Shown here: positions 19,904 through 30,200 of the stretch, piece by piece
How the letters are laid out: each line of letters opens with the position of its first letter
Position numbering within the stretch: position 1 is the first letter of the stretch
DNA from: Ruminococcus sp.
GTDB taxonomy: Bacteria > Bacillota > Clostridia > Oscillospirales > Ruminococcaceae
NCBI GenBank assembly: GCA_017516465.1
Contig: JAFXCR010000037.1
Location: forward strand, 28,954 to 92,953
Direction: 5' to 3'
DNA length: 64,000 bases
The notes under the pieces: model-generated
Seen by the model: only the letters and a program-made list of their open reading frames with translations
Told to the model about the DNA's origin: nothing
The model's database searches: none
Translations under genes and position numbers: made by a program

Positions 19904-19932
19904 ATTATACAGTTTGGAATAGCAAAAGTCAA
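19904..19932 (-). promoter_or_regulatory. sigma-A promoter of the pilus operon
   Basis: On the minus strand TTGACT (19932-19927) and TATAAT (19909-19904) with a 17-base spacer, about 50 bases upstream of the first gene. No other comparably good promoter was seen before the end of the operon, which implies a transcript of about 16.8 kb. Confidence 0.85.
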
Positions 19933-20129
19933 GTGTTTTTCAAATTCGGATTGCACTTTCTCTATTTTATATATTCATTATGCAGTACTTTTGTGCATTA
20001 TGCTGTAAATAATACTAATTGTATTTTTGTCACACGCTATAATGTTTTGTAGTCTAAAAACTTAAATTTAACATATTATTAACTATTTGTTAATTTGATT
20101 TCTATTTTTCTCCTTACTGATAAAACAAA

Positions 20130-20164
20130 TCCCTCTTGATTCATAAATATTGAATCAAGAGGGA
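20130..20164 (-). terminator. terminator of the capsule-control operon
   Basis: Perfect 14-bp stem (TCCCTCTTGATTCA and its complement) with a 7-nt loop, followed on the minus strand by ATTTGTTTTATC. It lies 11 bases after the phosphatase gene. Confidence 0.85.
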
Positions 20165-20175
20165 AAATGTCCATA

Positions 20176-20865
20176 TTATAATGAATTTCTTCTATATTTG
20201 TCAAAAATATTATCTGAATTCTCTACAATCCCAGATATTTTCTTCTTTGCAAGAATATCAAAATTCGGTCTCCTTCTGTACAGATTATGTGAATCACTTC
20301 CAAAAACAACCGATAAACCTTCCTTTATCATTGATCTGAACATCCTCTTTTCACGAATGCTTCCGAACACCTCATTATTTATCTGAAAAATCGCATCAGT
20401 TTTAAGGATATTTTCCATTTCAGATCTGCTATAATAATTAATGTATCTGTGTATATGTGCAATCACAGGCTTAAGGTGATACTCACAGGAAATATTATAA
20501 ATTTCCTCAGACATCCACTCGTCATAAGGACCATACGGAAGCTCAAGTAATATCAGATCTGTTCCAGTAATAGCAAGGCGTTCAATTCCGTCAAGCTCGC
20601 TAATCCCATGTTCTATTGCAATCTCTGCTCCAAGAATAAGTTCATCACAAGGATTAGGACATACCATCAGCTTATCATACGCTTGCTGACGCTTATCAAG
20701 GAAATTAGCCACTGACTTCTCTTTATGTGCGTAAAAATGTGGTGTAGCAATAACCCTCTCCACGCCTTGACTACGCAGAATTCCAAGCATCTGCACAGAA
20801 ATATCAGTATTCTTTGCACCATCATCTATTTCCGGCAACACATGACAATGATAATCAGTCCTCAT
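20176..20865 (-). CDS. PHP-family protein-tyrosine phosphatase (CpsB/YwqE type)
   Basis: Metal-dependent phosphatase that would dephosphorylate the tyrosine kinase encoded just upstream and so cycle capsule export and polymerisation. The 229-residue protein shows the PHP metal-binding motifs: DYHCH near the N-terminus, EIDDGAK, TPHFY, a central EIAIEHG, and FGSDSHN near the end. The start at 20865 is chosen because it directly precedes the HxH motif, overlaps the kinase gene by 11 bases, and has GGAAAAGAAGA in front. A longer in-frame start at 20988 would run deep into the kinase gene and adds unrelated sequence. Confidence 0.9.
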   Translation of the reverse strand: MRTDYHCHVLPEIDDGAKNTDISVQMLGILRSQGVERVIATPHFYAHKEKSVANFLDKRQQAYDKLMVCPNPCDELILGAEIAIEHGISELDGIERLAITGTDLILLELPYGPYDEWMSEEIYNISCEYHLKPVIAHIHRYINYYSRSEMENILKTDAIFQINNEVFGSIREKRMFRSMIKEGLSVVFGSDSHNLYRRRPNFDILAKKKISGIVENSDNIFDKYRRNSL

Positions 20866-22336
20866 TCTTCTTTTCCTTGTCGCTTTCCTCATTGCCATAG
20901 CCGTATCCGGAATAGCTATACTTATCCTTGTACCTGTAATAACCGCCTCCATGACGTCTGCCTGATATGTCATTAATAATGAATCCAAGCATATTCATTT
21001 CCGAAAGCTGAATCTTCTTTACAGCCTTTTCAGTTTCATCAAATGTGGTATTTCCATATTTCACAACAAGCAGAATTCCCGCAAGCGATTTGCTCATTCC
21101 AATCACATCACTTACAACATTTACAGGCGGAGTATCTACTATAATATAATCATATTTATCAGAGAGTTCTTTCAGTATCCTCTCTGCCTGTTCAGATGCA
21201 AGTAGCTCTGACGGATTCGGCGGCTTCGGTCCTGCTGTGAGCAAATCAAGATTCTTCACAATATTCCTGTTAATACTCTGTTCGGCAGTCACCATTTTAC
21301 CGATAACATTTGAAAGTCCATTCTTATTCTTGACCTTAAATATCTTATGCTGAACAGGCTTTCTCATATCAGCGTCTATCAGAAGTACTTTATGCTCTGC
21401 CTGTGCAAGAGCAATCGCAATATTCGATGATGTAGTCGATTTTCCTTCTCCGGGATCAGCACTTGATACGGCAAAAATCTTTTTCTCAGATGTAGACAGC
21501 GAGAATACAATGTTTGTACGCATTGATTTATAATTCTCTACGATATGGAATGGAATTTCCTGTTCAAGAATCGTTCTGTGTTTTTCGCTGTCTGACTTCT
21601 TTTTGCTGCCGGAAAAGCTCGGTATCTCACCGATTATAGCTTTATCATATTTTTCACTGAGTTCATCGCTGTCCTTAATAGTATTATCAGCAATATCTAA
21701 AATGAATATAACGAGTACAGCAATCAGCATTCCGACAATAAGTCCGAGCAGTGTGAATTTAATAACATTCGGAGAAACTGGATTATAATCAGGCTTTGCC
21801 TCTCCGATTGCTTCAACGGAACCAGCCCCTACAACTCGGATAAGAAACTCCGGAGCAACATCAGCTATAATATTACAAAGCTCAGCCGAGATATCGGCAT
21901 CTTTGGTGATTGCTGTAACCTTGAGGACTTCCGTCTCATTCACAGCTCCCATTGTAAGACAATTTCTGATGGAATCAACACTTATTTTATTTTTCTCCTT
22001 ATTAAGAGAAAAGATTCCGTCAAGCTCGTCAATTTTATGATTTTTCAGAAGCTCATCGCCGACGGCTTCAATCACAGCGTCATCCTGCAATACAGCAATA
22101 TATGTATCAAGAAGCGACTTTGAAGCATTAAGATCATTCAGATTAACACCATCAGTAATAATAGCTTCATTATTATTCTTTACATACATCGATGTATAGG
22201 ACTGATATTTCAGAGGCATCATAAACTTTGAAATACAGAACATCACCCCTCCGCCGATAACCATCATTGCGATAATCAGCCAAAGCCTACTTAAAAGAAG
22301 CCGAAAAATTGATTTTATTGTATATCCGTTTTTCAT
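20855..22336 (-). CDS. fused chain-length regulator and bacterial tyrosine kinase (CpsC-CpsD type)
   Basis: Single 493-residue protein that joins the membrane activator and the cytoplasmic BY-kinase, which are separate in many Firmicutes. A Wzz-type N-terminus has membrane helices at about 18-38 and 195-215 flanking the extracytoplasmic domain. The kinase part shows Walker A SADPGEGKSTT, Walker A' VLLIDADMRKP and Walker B YIIVDTPP. The C-terminus carries a tyrosine cluster (GGGYYRYKDKYSYSGYGYG), the expected autophosphorylation sites. It lies between CapD-like and phosphatase genes. It would control length and export of a capsular or exopolysaccharide. No glycosyltransferase or Wzx/Wzy gene is present nearby. 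Confidence 0.92.
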   Translation of the reverse strand: MKNGYTIKSIFRLLLSRLWLIIAMMVIGGGVMFCISKFMMPLKYQSYTSMYVKNNNEAIITDGVNLNDLNASKSLLDTYIAVLQDDAVIEAVGDELLKNHKIDELDGIFSLNKEKNKISVDSIRNCLTMGAVNETEVLKVTAITKDADISAELCNIIADVAPEFLIRVVGAGSVEAIGEAKPDYNPVSPNVIKFTLLGLIVGMLIAVLVIFILDIADNTIKDSDELSEKYDKAIIGEIPSFSGSKKKSDSEKHRTILEQEIPFHIVENYKSMRTNIVFSLSTSEKKIFAVSSADPGEGKSTTSSNIAIALAQAEHKVLLIDADMRKPVQHKIFKVKNKNGLSNVIGKMVTAEQSINRNIVKNLDLLTAGPKPPNPSELLASEQAERILKELSDKYDYIIVDTPPVNVVSDVIGMSKSLAGILLVVKYGNTTFDETEKAVKKIQLSEMNMLGFIINDISGRRHGGGYYRYKDKYSYSGYGYGNEESDKEKKNED

Positions 22337-22351
22337 TATTTCTATTCTCCT

Positions 22352-24277
22352 TTATATCTTAACCAGAGCTTTTTTATTGAATTCTTCCGGTGTTGTAAAC
22401 GTTGGAACTATACTGTGAAGAGCCTCAATAGCAAGCTGATCGTTATTTTCTCCGGCAGCATTACTCAATATATAAAGCTGCTTTTCAAACACTTCCGCAT
22501 CTATTTCAATCTGCTTTCCGATATATATCAGCTTATTTGAAGTCTTCTGCAAGCCTTCCTCATCCATAAGAAGCTCTTCCTTTATTTTTTCACCCGGACG
22601 AAGTCCAGTGAACTTTATCTCCACATCTTTATAAGGAACCTTACCATACATTCTGATAAGATTCTCCGCAAGAGCTGTAATCCTGACAGGCTGTCCCATA
22701 TCAAGCACAAATATCTCTCCGCCGGATGCTATTGCGGCTGCCTCCATTACAAGGCTGACTGCCTCCGGTATTGTCATGAAATAACGTATAATATCCGGAT
22801 GAGTAACCGTAACTGCCCTTCCATGTTCTATCTGCTTTTTAAACAGCGGAATAACAGATCCGTTCGAGCCGAGAACATTCCCGAAGCGTGTTGTTATAAA
22901 TTCTGTGACGCCATCGTGCTGCTGTGAAAGATACTGTACTATCATTTCACAGCACCTCTTGGAAGCCCCCATAACATTTGTCGGGTTTACAGCTTTATCC
23001 GTAGAAATCATGACAAATTTCTCAACATTATGGAACTGAGCAAGCGTTGCTGTATTAAATGTTCCTATTACATTATTTTTTATTGCCTCCATAGGAGAAG
23101 TTTCCATAAGCGGGACGTGTTTATGTGCTGCCGCATGAAACACTATATTCGGCTTGTATTTTTCATAAATTCGGTTCATACGGTCATAATCACGCACAGA
23201 AGCTATAAGAGTTACAAAATTAATGGAATCACCGTATTCCATCAGAAGCTCCTGTTGTATCTCATAAGCATTGTTTTCATATATATCAATAATTATTATC
23301 TGTTCCGGATTATATCTTGCTATCTGGCGGACAAGCTCAGAGCCTATTGATCCGCCTCCGCCTGTTACCATACATATCTTACCGCTTATAAAATCACTGA
23401 TCTGCTTATTATCAAATCTGACAGACTCCCGTCCGAGCAGATCCTCGACTCTGATATCACGGACATGATCAAGCAGATTCACATGATCATCGTCAAAAAT
23501 CAGACTACCGATAAACGGTATCACCTTTACAGGAAGTCCTGTTGCGGAGCAGATATCAAGAATCCGCTTACGCTCATCCTCCGTACATGACGGAATTGCA
23601 AATAATATCTGCTCTATTTCCTTTTGTTCAACAAATTTATGAATCTCCGAGGTTGTTCCGACAACAGTCACACCTCCGATTTCAGTACCTATCTTTGAAC
23701 GGTCATCATCAATTATACATACCGGTCGGTATAAAGCTGTACTTTTTTCTTCCTCGCACGAAGAATTCTGTGCGTTGCTTATTTCCTTCAGCAACATTGT
23801 ACACGCCTGTCCACCGCCTATTATCATTGTTTTCTTATACGCAGCATCCTTTGTACCAACCTCTACAAGATCAATGAACGTCGTCTTGAACACGAATCTG
23901 AACATACAAATTCCCAAAACGGAAATAACAAGATAAAGAATATGATATGCAAAATCCGGTGTACCAAAAAAGGCATAAACCAATAAACTGCTTACCGTAA
24001 CTCCGATTGTTGTTCCGTAAATGCAGAACAGATAATCCTTTTTATGGAAATACCGCCACAATCTTGCGTATGCTCCCAGACTGAGTAATGCAGCAAAGCA
24101 GCATATCACACTAAGCGATGCAGAAAACGTAAGGATTCTCGCTGATATTTCCATATCAAACAACGAAAGAAGATAATTTGATATCAATGCTGCAATTGAT
24201 ATTATAAAAGCGTCAGCTAATGCAAGTACCACCTTTCTTACTCTGAACTGACTAAATATTTCTTTCAAATAAACCAT
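22352..24277 (-). CDS. membrane-bound nucleotide-sugar 4,6-dehydratase/epimerase (CapD/WbpM family)
   Basis: Makes a modified UDP-sugar for surface polysaccharide. Four membrane helices fill about residues 15-135. A first, ligand-binding Rossmann domain follows (MIIGGGQACTMLLKEI). The catalytic SDR domain starts near residue 280 with TGGGGSIGSELVRQI. The active-site string STDKAVNPTNVMGASKR has Met where typical SDRs have Tyr, as is usual in this large-dehydratase group. The ATG at 24277 (MVYLKEIFSQ) is preferred over one at 24355 because a GGAG precedes it and membrane topology begins properly; the longer form would also leave little room after the promoter. It is first of three genes in the operon. 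Confidence 0.9.
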   Translation of the reverse strand: MVYLKEIFSQFRVRKVVLALADAFIISIAALISNYLLSLFDMEISARILTFSASLSVICCFAALLSLGAYARLWRYFHKKDYLFCIYGTTIGVTVSSLLVYAFFGTPDFAYHILYLVISVLGICMFRFVFKTTFIDLVEVGTKDAAYKKTMIIGGGQACTMLLKEISNAQNSSCEEEKSTALYRPVCIIDDDRSKIGTEIGGVTVVGTTSEIHKFVEQKEIEQILFAIPSCTEDERKRILDICSATGLPVKVIPFIGSLIFDDDHVNLLDHVRDIRVEDLLGRESVRFDNKQISDFISGKICMVTGGGGSIGSELVRQIARYNPEQIIIIDIYENNAYEIQQELLMEYGDSINFVTLIASVRDYDRMNRIYEKYKPNIVFHAAAHKHVPLMETSPMEAIKNNVIGTFNTATLAQFHNVEKFVMISTDKAVNPTNVMGASKRCCEMIVQYLSQQHDGVTEFITTRFGNVLGSNGSVIPLFKKQIEHGRAVTVTHPDIIRYFMTIPEAVSLVMEAAAIASGGEIFVLDMGQPVRITALAENLIRMYGKVPYKDVEIKFTGLRPGEKIKEELLMDEEGLQKTSNKLIYIGKQIEIDAEVFEKQLYILSNAAGENNDQLAIEALHSIVPTFTTPEEFNKKALVKI

Positions 24278-24338
24278 CCCCCTATGACTCCGTAAAAAGC
24301 TACGGAATAAATGCTCTGCCATACAAAGCACCATTATA

Positions 24339-24368
24339 AGTATACACCCAAACACAACTTTATGTCAA
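24339..24368 (-). promoter_or_regulatory. sigma-A promoter of the capsule-control operon
   Basis: On the minus strand TTGACA (24368-24363) and TATACT (24344-24339) with an 18-base spacer, about 60 bases upstream of the CapD-like start. Confidence 0.75.
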
Positions 24369-24408
24369 GCGTACAGATGTATATAAAGAAAATATTTTTC
24401 CTTAAAAA

Positions 24409-24439
24409 ATACCGCTCATGAATAATTCACAAGCGGTAT
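24409..24439 (-). terminator. terminator downstream of the nhaC gene
   Basis: 8-bp stem (ATACCGCT / AGCGGTAT) followed on the minus strand by TTTTTTAAGG, located 25 bases after the antiporter stop. Confidence 0.8.
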
Positions 24440-24464
24440 ATACTTATATTACATCTTCCGGATA

Positions 24465-26084
24465 TCAGCTTTTCTTCTTATTCAGTATTATTCTGAAAGC
24501 AAAGAACAGTATCATGAGAAGAATCGGTAATCCGAGTACTACAAATATATTCTGGACAAATCCTGCAAGCAAGTATCCGACAGCACTGAAAGACGCAACT
24601 AAAATCGCATACGGAAGCTGTGTCGAAACATGATTTACATGATCGCACTGTGCACCGGTTGACGCCATGATCGTGGTATCGGAAATAGGCGAGCAATGAT
24701 CTCCGCAGACTGCTCCTGCAAGACAGGCAGACATACATATAATTACCATTGTCGGTATATTTCCGGCATTTGTCACGTTTTCAAGCTCGGCAGAAAATAC
24801 ACTCGTTACAATAGGAATGAGTATTCCGAAGGTTCCCCATGATGTTCCGGTTGCAAACGAAAGTCCTATTGCCACAACAAACAGAATAAGCGGCAGAAGA
24901 ACTTCAATAGCAGCAGCTTCTTCTACAATACCTGAAACGAATGTACCAGCGTCAAGATTATTTGTCATAGTTTTGAGAGTCCATGCAAATGTGAGAATCA
25001 GAATCGCCGGAACCATCTGCTTGAATCCGGCAGAAATGGAATCCATGCAATTTGTGAATGAAAGAACTCTGCGGCAGAGGAAATACAGAATTATTACAAT
25101 AAGTGCACCAAGTGAACCAAGTGCAAGTCCGTATGAAGCGTCACATTCCGAGAAAGCTGTAATGAAGCTCTTTCCGCTGAAAAATCCGCCTGTATAGATC
25201 ATGCCGGTTACACACAATGCAATGAGAATCAATACAGGAAGAAGAAGATCAATTACCTTTCCCTTTGTGTGTGTAGGAGCCTCATCAGCAGCGTAGGCTG
25301 TATTGCGTGTTGTGAACAAATCTCCGTTAAGAGCATTTTCTTCGTGCTTCTTCATCAGTCCGAAATCAAGTCCAGTTATCGAAATGAATAAAACCATAAC
25401 CAGAGTAAGCAGTGCATAGAGGTTATACGGAATAGTGCTTATGAACAGCTTGATTCCGTTGACGCCTTCTACTGTTCCGCTTACAGCAGCAGCCCATGAT
25501 GATATCGGTGCAATAATACAGATCGGAGCTGCTGTTGCATCTATCAGGTATGCAAGCTTTGAACGTGATATCTTATGCTTGTCCGTAACAGGACGCATAA
25601 CAGAACCTACTGTAAGGCAGTTGAAATAGTCGTCAACGAATATGAGTATTCCAAGAAGGAACGTCGAAAGACTTGCTCCAACACGACTTTTGATATGCGT
25701 TGCCGCCCATTCTCCATATGCACGGCTTCCGCCGGCTTTGTTCATGAGCACGACTATTATTCCGAGATTCACAAGGAAAATCAGAATTCCTACGTTATAG
25801 GGGTCTGAAAGATTTGCAACAAGTCCATCCTGAACGATAGTATTGAATACTCCCGTGAATCCCTTTGATTCTGATATTGCAAAAATAACTCCACCTGTAA
25901 CTATTCCTAAAAACAGGGATGAATAAACTTCTTTAGTAATGAGAGCAAGTCCGATAGCTACAATCGGAGGAAGCAGTGACCACAAAGAACCTACTGCATC
26001 AGTGACTGGTGCATTGATTGCACAGCATACAGTAAATGCCGCAACAATCAGTGCAAAGATAATTTTACTGAGATATTTTTTCAT
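24465..26084 (-). CDS. NhaC-family Na+/H+ antiporter
   Basis: Integral membrane antiporter of 539 residues with about 11-12 hydrophobic segments. It shows NhaC-superfamily features: ALITKEVYSSLFLGIVTGG near the N-terminus, FVDDYFNCLTVGSVMRP in the middle, and CGDHCSPISDTTIMASTGA near the C-terminus. Members exchange Na+ for H+, and some carry organic acids or amino acids with sodium. Its start overlaps the DMT permease gene by 20 bases, so the two are co-transcribed. GGAGAAG lies before the ATG. The broad family is clear; the true substrate is not. Confidence 0.88.
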   Translation of the reverse strand: MKKYLSKIIFALIVAAFTVCCAINAPVTDAVGSLWSLLPPIVAIGLALITKEVYSSLFLGIVTGGVIFAISESKGFTGVFNTIVQDGLVANLSDPYNVGILIFLVNLGIIVVLMNKAGGSRAYGEWAATHIKSRVGASLSTFLLGILIFVDDYFNCLTVGSVMRPVTDKHKISRSKLAYLIDATAAPICIIAPISSWAAAVSGTVEGVNGIKLFISTIPYNLYALLTLVMVLFISITGLDFGLMKKHEENALNGDLFTTRNTAYAADEAPTHTKGKVIDLLLPVLILIALCVTGMIYTGGFFSGKSFITAFSECDASYGLALGSLGALIVIILYFLCRRVLSFTNCMDSISAGFKQMVPAILILTFAWTLKTMTNNLDAGTFVSGIVEEAAAIEVLLPLILFVVAIGLSFATGTSWGTFGILIPIVTSVFSAELENVTNAGNIPTMVIICMSACLAGAVCGDHCSPISDTTIMASTGAQCDHVNHVSTQLPYAILVASFSAVGYLLAGFVQNIFVVLGLPILLMILFFAFRIILNKKKS

Positions 26085-27009
26085 TTTTTCTTCTCCGTCC
26101 CGATATTATTTTTTCAGCTGATTTATCCGGTAATTTCAGCTGGGCGAGAATTACAGCTATGAATACAAGTACACAGCCTGCCGTTTCCTTAAGTGAAAGA
26201 ACCTCATGCAGGATAAGCCATCCCGAAAGTGCCGCAAATACCGATTCAAGACTCATAATCAGCGTCGCCGCCGCCGGAGCTGTATAACGCTGTCCGAGAA
26301 TCTGAAGCGTATAAGCAATTCCACTTGACATTATTCCGGCATATAGAATCGTATAGCGTGCGTTCAAAACCGCATTAAGTTTCGGCGACTCAAAAAGGAG
26401 CATTGCAATTGCCATTAGAGTTCCGGCTGTGAAAAACTGAATACACGCCAGAACTATTCCGTCTGCATTTCTGCTGTTAAAGTAATCAATCACCATAATA
26501 TGCAAGGCAAAAAATACCGTGCAGCATAATACAAACCAGTCTCCTCTGCCGATTTTGAAGCCTTCCTTTATGCAGAGAAGATAAAATCCCGCAGACGCAA
26601 CCACAACGCATATCCACACAAATACGTTTGATCTTCTGTAAATCACAAGCTCTATCAACGGCACTATAACTATATACAATGCTGTTATAAATCCAGCTTT
26701 ACCGGCTGTTGTCATAGTCATTCCGCATTGCTGAAGCGAGCTTGCCGCAAATAAGACCACTCCGCAGGCCATTCCTCCGATTATAGTTGCCTTTTTGGAC
26801 GTTTTACTTTCCGGAGGATTTGTTTTTCGTGAAAATACATTGAATGCCGCTATTACGGGTATCAGAACTATTCCTCCGATAAGCGTTCGCACCGCATTGT
26901 AGGTAAACGGCTCCACATAACGCATTCCCTCACTTTGTGCCACAAATGTCGTTCCCCATAACAATGCAGCTATCAGCAGCATAATATTGCCACGAATCCT
27001 TTTACTCAT
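26065..27009 (-). CDS. EamA/DMT-superfamily permease
   Basis: Integral membrane protein of 314 residues with ten predicted helices arranged as two EamA repeats. The first opens with MLLIAALLWGTTFVAQSEGM; the second ends with PAAATLIMSLESVFAALSGWLILHEVLS, the typical DMT signature. Members export amino acids, nucleotides or other metabolites; the cargo here is unknown. The ATG at 27009 is chosen because GGAG lies 8 bases upstream. An upstream in-frame start at 27123 would place translation before the promoter. It is the first gene of a two-gene unit with nhaC. Confidence 0.87.
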   Translation of the reverse strand: MSKRIRGNIMLLIAALLWGTTFVAQSEGMRYVEPFTYNAVRTLIGGIVLIPVIAAFNVFSRKTNPPESKTSKKATIIGGMACGVVLFAASSLQQCGMTMTTAGKAGFITALYIVIVPLIELVIYRRSNVFVWICVVVASAGFYLLCIKEGFKIGRGDWFVLCCTVFFALHIMVIDYFNSRNADGIVLACIQFFTAGTLMAIAMLLFESPKLNAVLNARYTILYAGIMSSGIAYTLQILGQRYTAPAAATLIMSLESVFAALSGWLILHEVLSLKETAGCVLVFIAVILAQLKLPDKSAEKIISGRRRKNEKISQ

Positions 27010-27048
27010 CTGTAATTCTCCGTTTTTCGTTATATTCTGACATTTTTT

Positions 27049-27077
27049 ATTATACCATATTTCTGTTCTTACTACAA
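27049..27077 (-). promoter_or_regulatory. probable sigma-A promoter of the DMT permease-nhaC unit
   Basis: On the minus strand a perfect TATAAT (27054-27049) lies 17 bases after a weaker -35, TTGTAG (27077-27072), about 40 bases before the start codon. Confidence 0.65.
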
Positions 27078-27175
27078 TAATTATTTGCTGATATTCTATT
27101 TTTTGGCGTATTATCCAAATCACAGACGCAAAATCCAGCTATTTCAACAATGCGGTCCTCTGCTGGTTTAATACC

Positions 27176-27213
27176 AAAAACTCCCGATACTGAACAGTAT
27201 CGGGAGTTTTTTT
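27176..27213. terminator. strong terminator after the dockerin-CotH gene
   Basis: 12-bp stem (ACTCCCGATACT / AGTATCGGGAGT) with a GAAC-type tetraloop, flanked by T-runs on both strands (TTTTTTT on plus, TTTTT on minus). It ends the CotH gene on the minus strand. Confidence 0.88.
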
Positions 27214-27217
27214 CACA

Positions 27218-30200
27218 TCAGTTCTTACAGATCAATGAAATATCTGAAATTTCGATAGTACCGGCATCTCCGCCGCAGATAAAGAATATAGAAGCATCCA
27301 TGCACTGTTCATCAGCTGTAAAAGTATATGTAAACTTTTTAGCCGATGTTCCCACTGAAGCGTTTTCAGTGATTATCTCGTCCTTATCTGTCCATACATT
27401 CACGCTGATATCTCTGTTTGTATCCGATTTTGCCGTGAAGCTCAAAGTATAGTTCTTTCCTGCGTCAAGAACAATTCCGCTGTAAAACGGCTGAACCTCA
27501 CCGCCATCAGTATTTTTCTTGACAGTAATGCTGTCCGGAGCATTCACTGTGAACTCGCCGTATCCTGCCGGATCAAATAATTCCCAGTAGCCTACACCGT
27601 TTACAAGCTCTGTATCAAAGGAAATCGGTGTAATAGAAGCGTTTCTTATTGTATATACGCCTGCTCCGTTACCGAAGTCAAAACAGAGTTTCCAGTCAGA
27701 AGCTGTGTTATGCGCTGATACAAAAGTGAATGAATATTCCTTGAAATCATTTGTCAGATTGATTCCGGACTTTGAGAAGCAGCTCGGCCAGCTGTTCCCC
27801 ACCTGATGATTTATGGTTACTGCAATCGGTGAGTTTGTTGTACATGATGCCTCAAAGGTCACCTTGTAGGTCTTGCCTTTCTCAATAGTGAACGACTTCG
27901 ACTGAGACTGGATATCCCAGCTGTTAAGGCATGCCTTATTTGCTGTAAGAGTAAATGTTCCGTCTGATTTTGAAACTTTTGCATCGCCGTAATACGACCA
28001 TCCTGATTCATCCGAAAGGATATCTGAACCAACAGTCAGATTTGTTTCCTTACCATAAAGTCTGTCGAGATACATTTTTGCAAGGTTGCGACGTCCGATG
28101 AAGAACTGTCTGAACGCTTCAATTTCAGCGTCATAGTTGAGATTTACCCATTCCTGATCGAAACGTGTGTTTGTGATCATGATGATTTCCTTGTACTTTT
28201 CAACGAATTCGTCAAGTTTTGCACTTACTCTGACAGGTTCAAAATTATTCTTCATTATGTCGATGTAACTGTTATAGAACTGATCAGCAAAATCCTTGTT
28301 ATTCAGCAGATTGTAGAACATCGGAACAAAGTTATACGGATCACCGCCCATATAAAGATTATTAAGGGAGTCGAATCCTACCAGACTTCTTGCATCATCG
28401 AAGTAATCCGCACTGAAATCAAGGTCATAAAGCATATAACGCCATTTTCCGTCAGCATACTCAAGCTTTTCATCAGGTTCGGTTGCTCTCCATGTAATCC
28501 AGTTGTTCATGTACTCGGTTGCCCAGTCAACATTATTGATATAAGTCTCAATTACAACCATATCAATAAGACTCTGAATATCAAGGGCATCGCACACTTT
28601 CTGGTAGTTCGCAGAATTTGTCATATCAGCAGAACCAGCCCATTTCAGAAACTCCTTGTATTCGCTGTCAAGCTCCTTTGAGCCATCGTCCAGCTCACCG
28701 TTCTTGATAAATGTCACGTTATCCTTGTCGATTCCGTAGTGAGCTTCAACGAAGTCTGCGTCCTGTTTTTCACGGATGAAATAGAATCCCCAGAATTCTC
28801 CGTCAATAAATACGATACATGGTTCTCCAGCCTGAACAGCCAATGCTCTGTCTGTGCAGAGAGACTGTATAAGCAGATCACGGAAATGAAGAAGCTGATT
28901 GTCAGTTCCACCATTTCTCAGTGTAACCTTGTCGAATTCCTTGATAGGATCGCCGTTTATATCTGTCAGTTCCTCGATGAATTCATATTTGAGCTTGGAG
29001 TCACCGTATTCGCTTCTTGCGTAAAGACGGATACTCTTCTGTGCAAATCCTCTTGACCAGTTTCCGGAAAGACGTGCACCTACATCATTTGTATAGACAA
29101 GCTTTCCTTCCTCAAATACCTGAACATTTGCCGGAAATTCAGATTCCTTGCCGTCGATATTGTAGTTTGTCGGGTTTGAAGCGTCATTTGCATCCCTGAG
29201 AATGAACTTGCCGGATGATACAAGATCACGATAATTCTTGCCAACCATGTAGAATCCGTTATCCTTATCAAAGAGATAATCGCTGTCAGTTGAAAGCGAT
29301 ACCACCTTGAAATCAGTGTAGTAATCAGCATTCTTTCCGACAAAATAGCTGTTTGTTGCAACATCGCTGAATTTTCCTTCAGCTGTTCTGCATACTGCTC
29401 TCACAATAATTCCCTTGTCAACACTGTTTTTCGGTGCTTTATAGCCGCTCAGGTTTATATCTGTGATCGCACTATATACATTGGGATCGCTTGTATTATT
29501 GTATATTTTTATCTCGCTGGCGTATGGCTTTGCAGTTTCAGAAGTTCTCGGATCACTTCCGTCGGTAGTGTAAATTATCTCACTGCCGAAAGCGTCGCTC
29601 AGCGTCAGTCCGAAAGCATCATCATAGAATCCACCCTCTGCTGAGAATCTCGGCATTTCTACCGGTGTAAGATCCTCTGCAGTATCGTTCGTCTTACCAG
29701 GAGTATACGAGAGATATGTGAAGTTATCAGAACCGTTTGCAAATCTTCCCCATGTGACATCCTCATCAAGAAGCGGTACTTTAACGAAATCTATTTCTCC
29801 GTAATCAGGATGCGTCATATAAACTGATTCACCGTCGGCACTCAGCTTGAATGCAGCGTGATATTCGCCTTCAGCTTCGTTTACAGCATCGTCGCAGTAA
29901 ACGAGGATATATCCGTCAGCCGGAATTATTGTTCCCTCCGGAAATGCAAATTTGAATTTCTTCTTTGCACCGTCGGATAATCCTATGCCGCTGATGTCCA
30001 TAGCTTTATCCGATGAATTGTAAATCTCTATCCAGTCCGGAGATTCACCAGCTGCATCCTTGACAGATTCCTTTGCAGATGAGCAAACCTCGTTTATCAG
30101 CAGACCGGAAAACTCCTGTAATCCGTTGTTTCTCAAGATTATCTGCCTGAGAAGTGCAACGTCAAATGAGTCGATAACGCTGTCTCCGTCAAGGTCAGCA

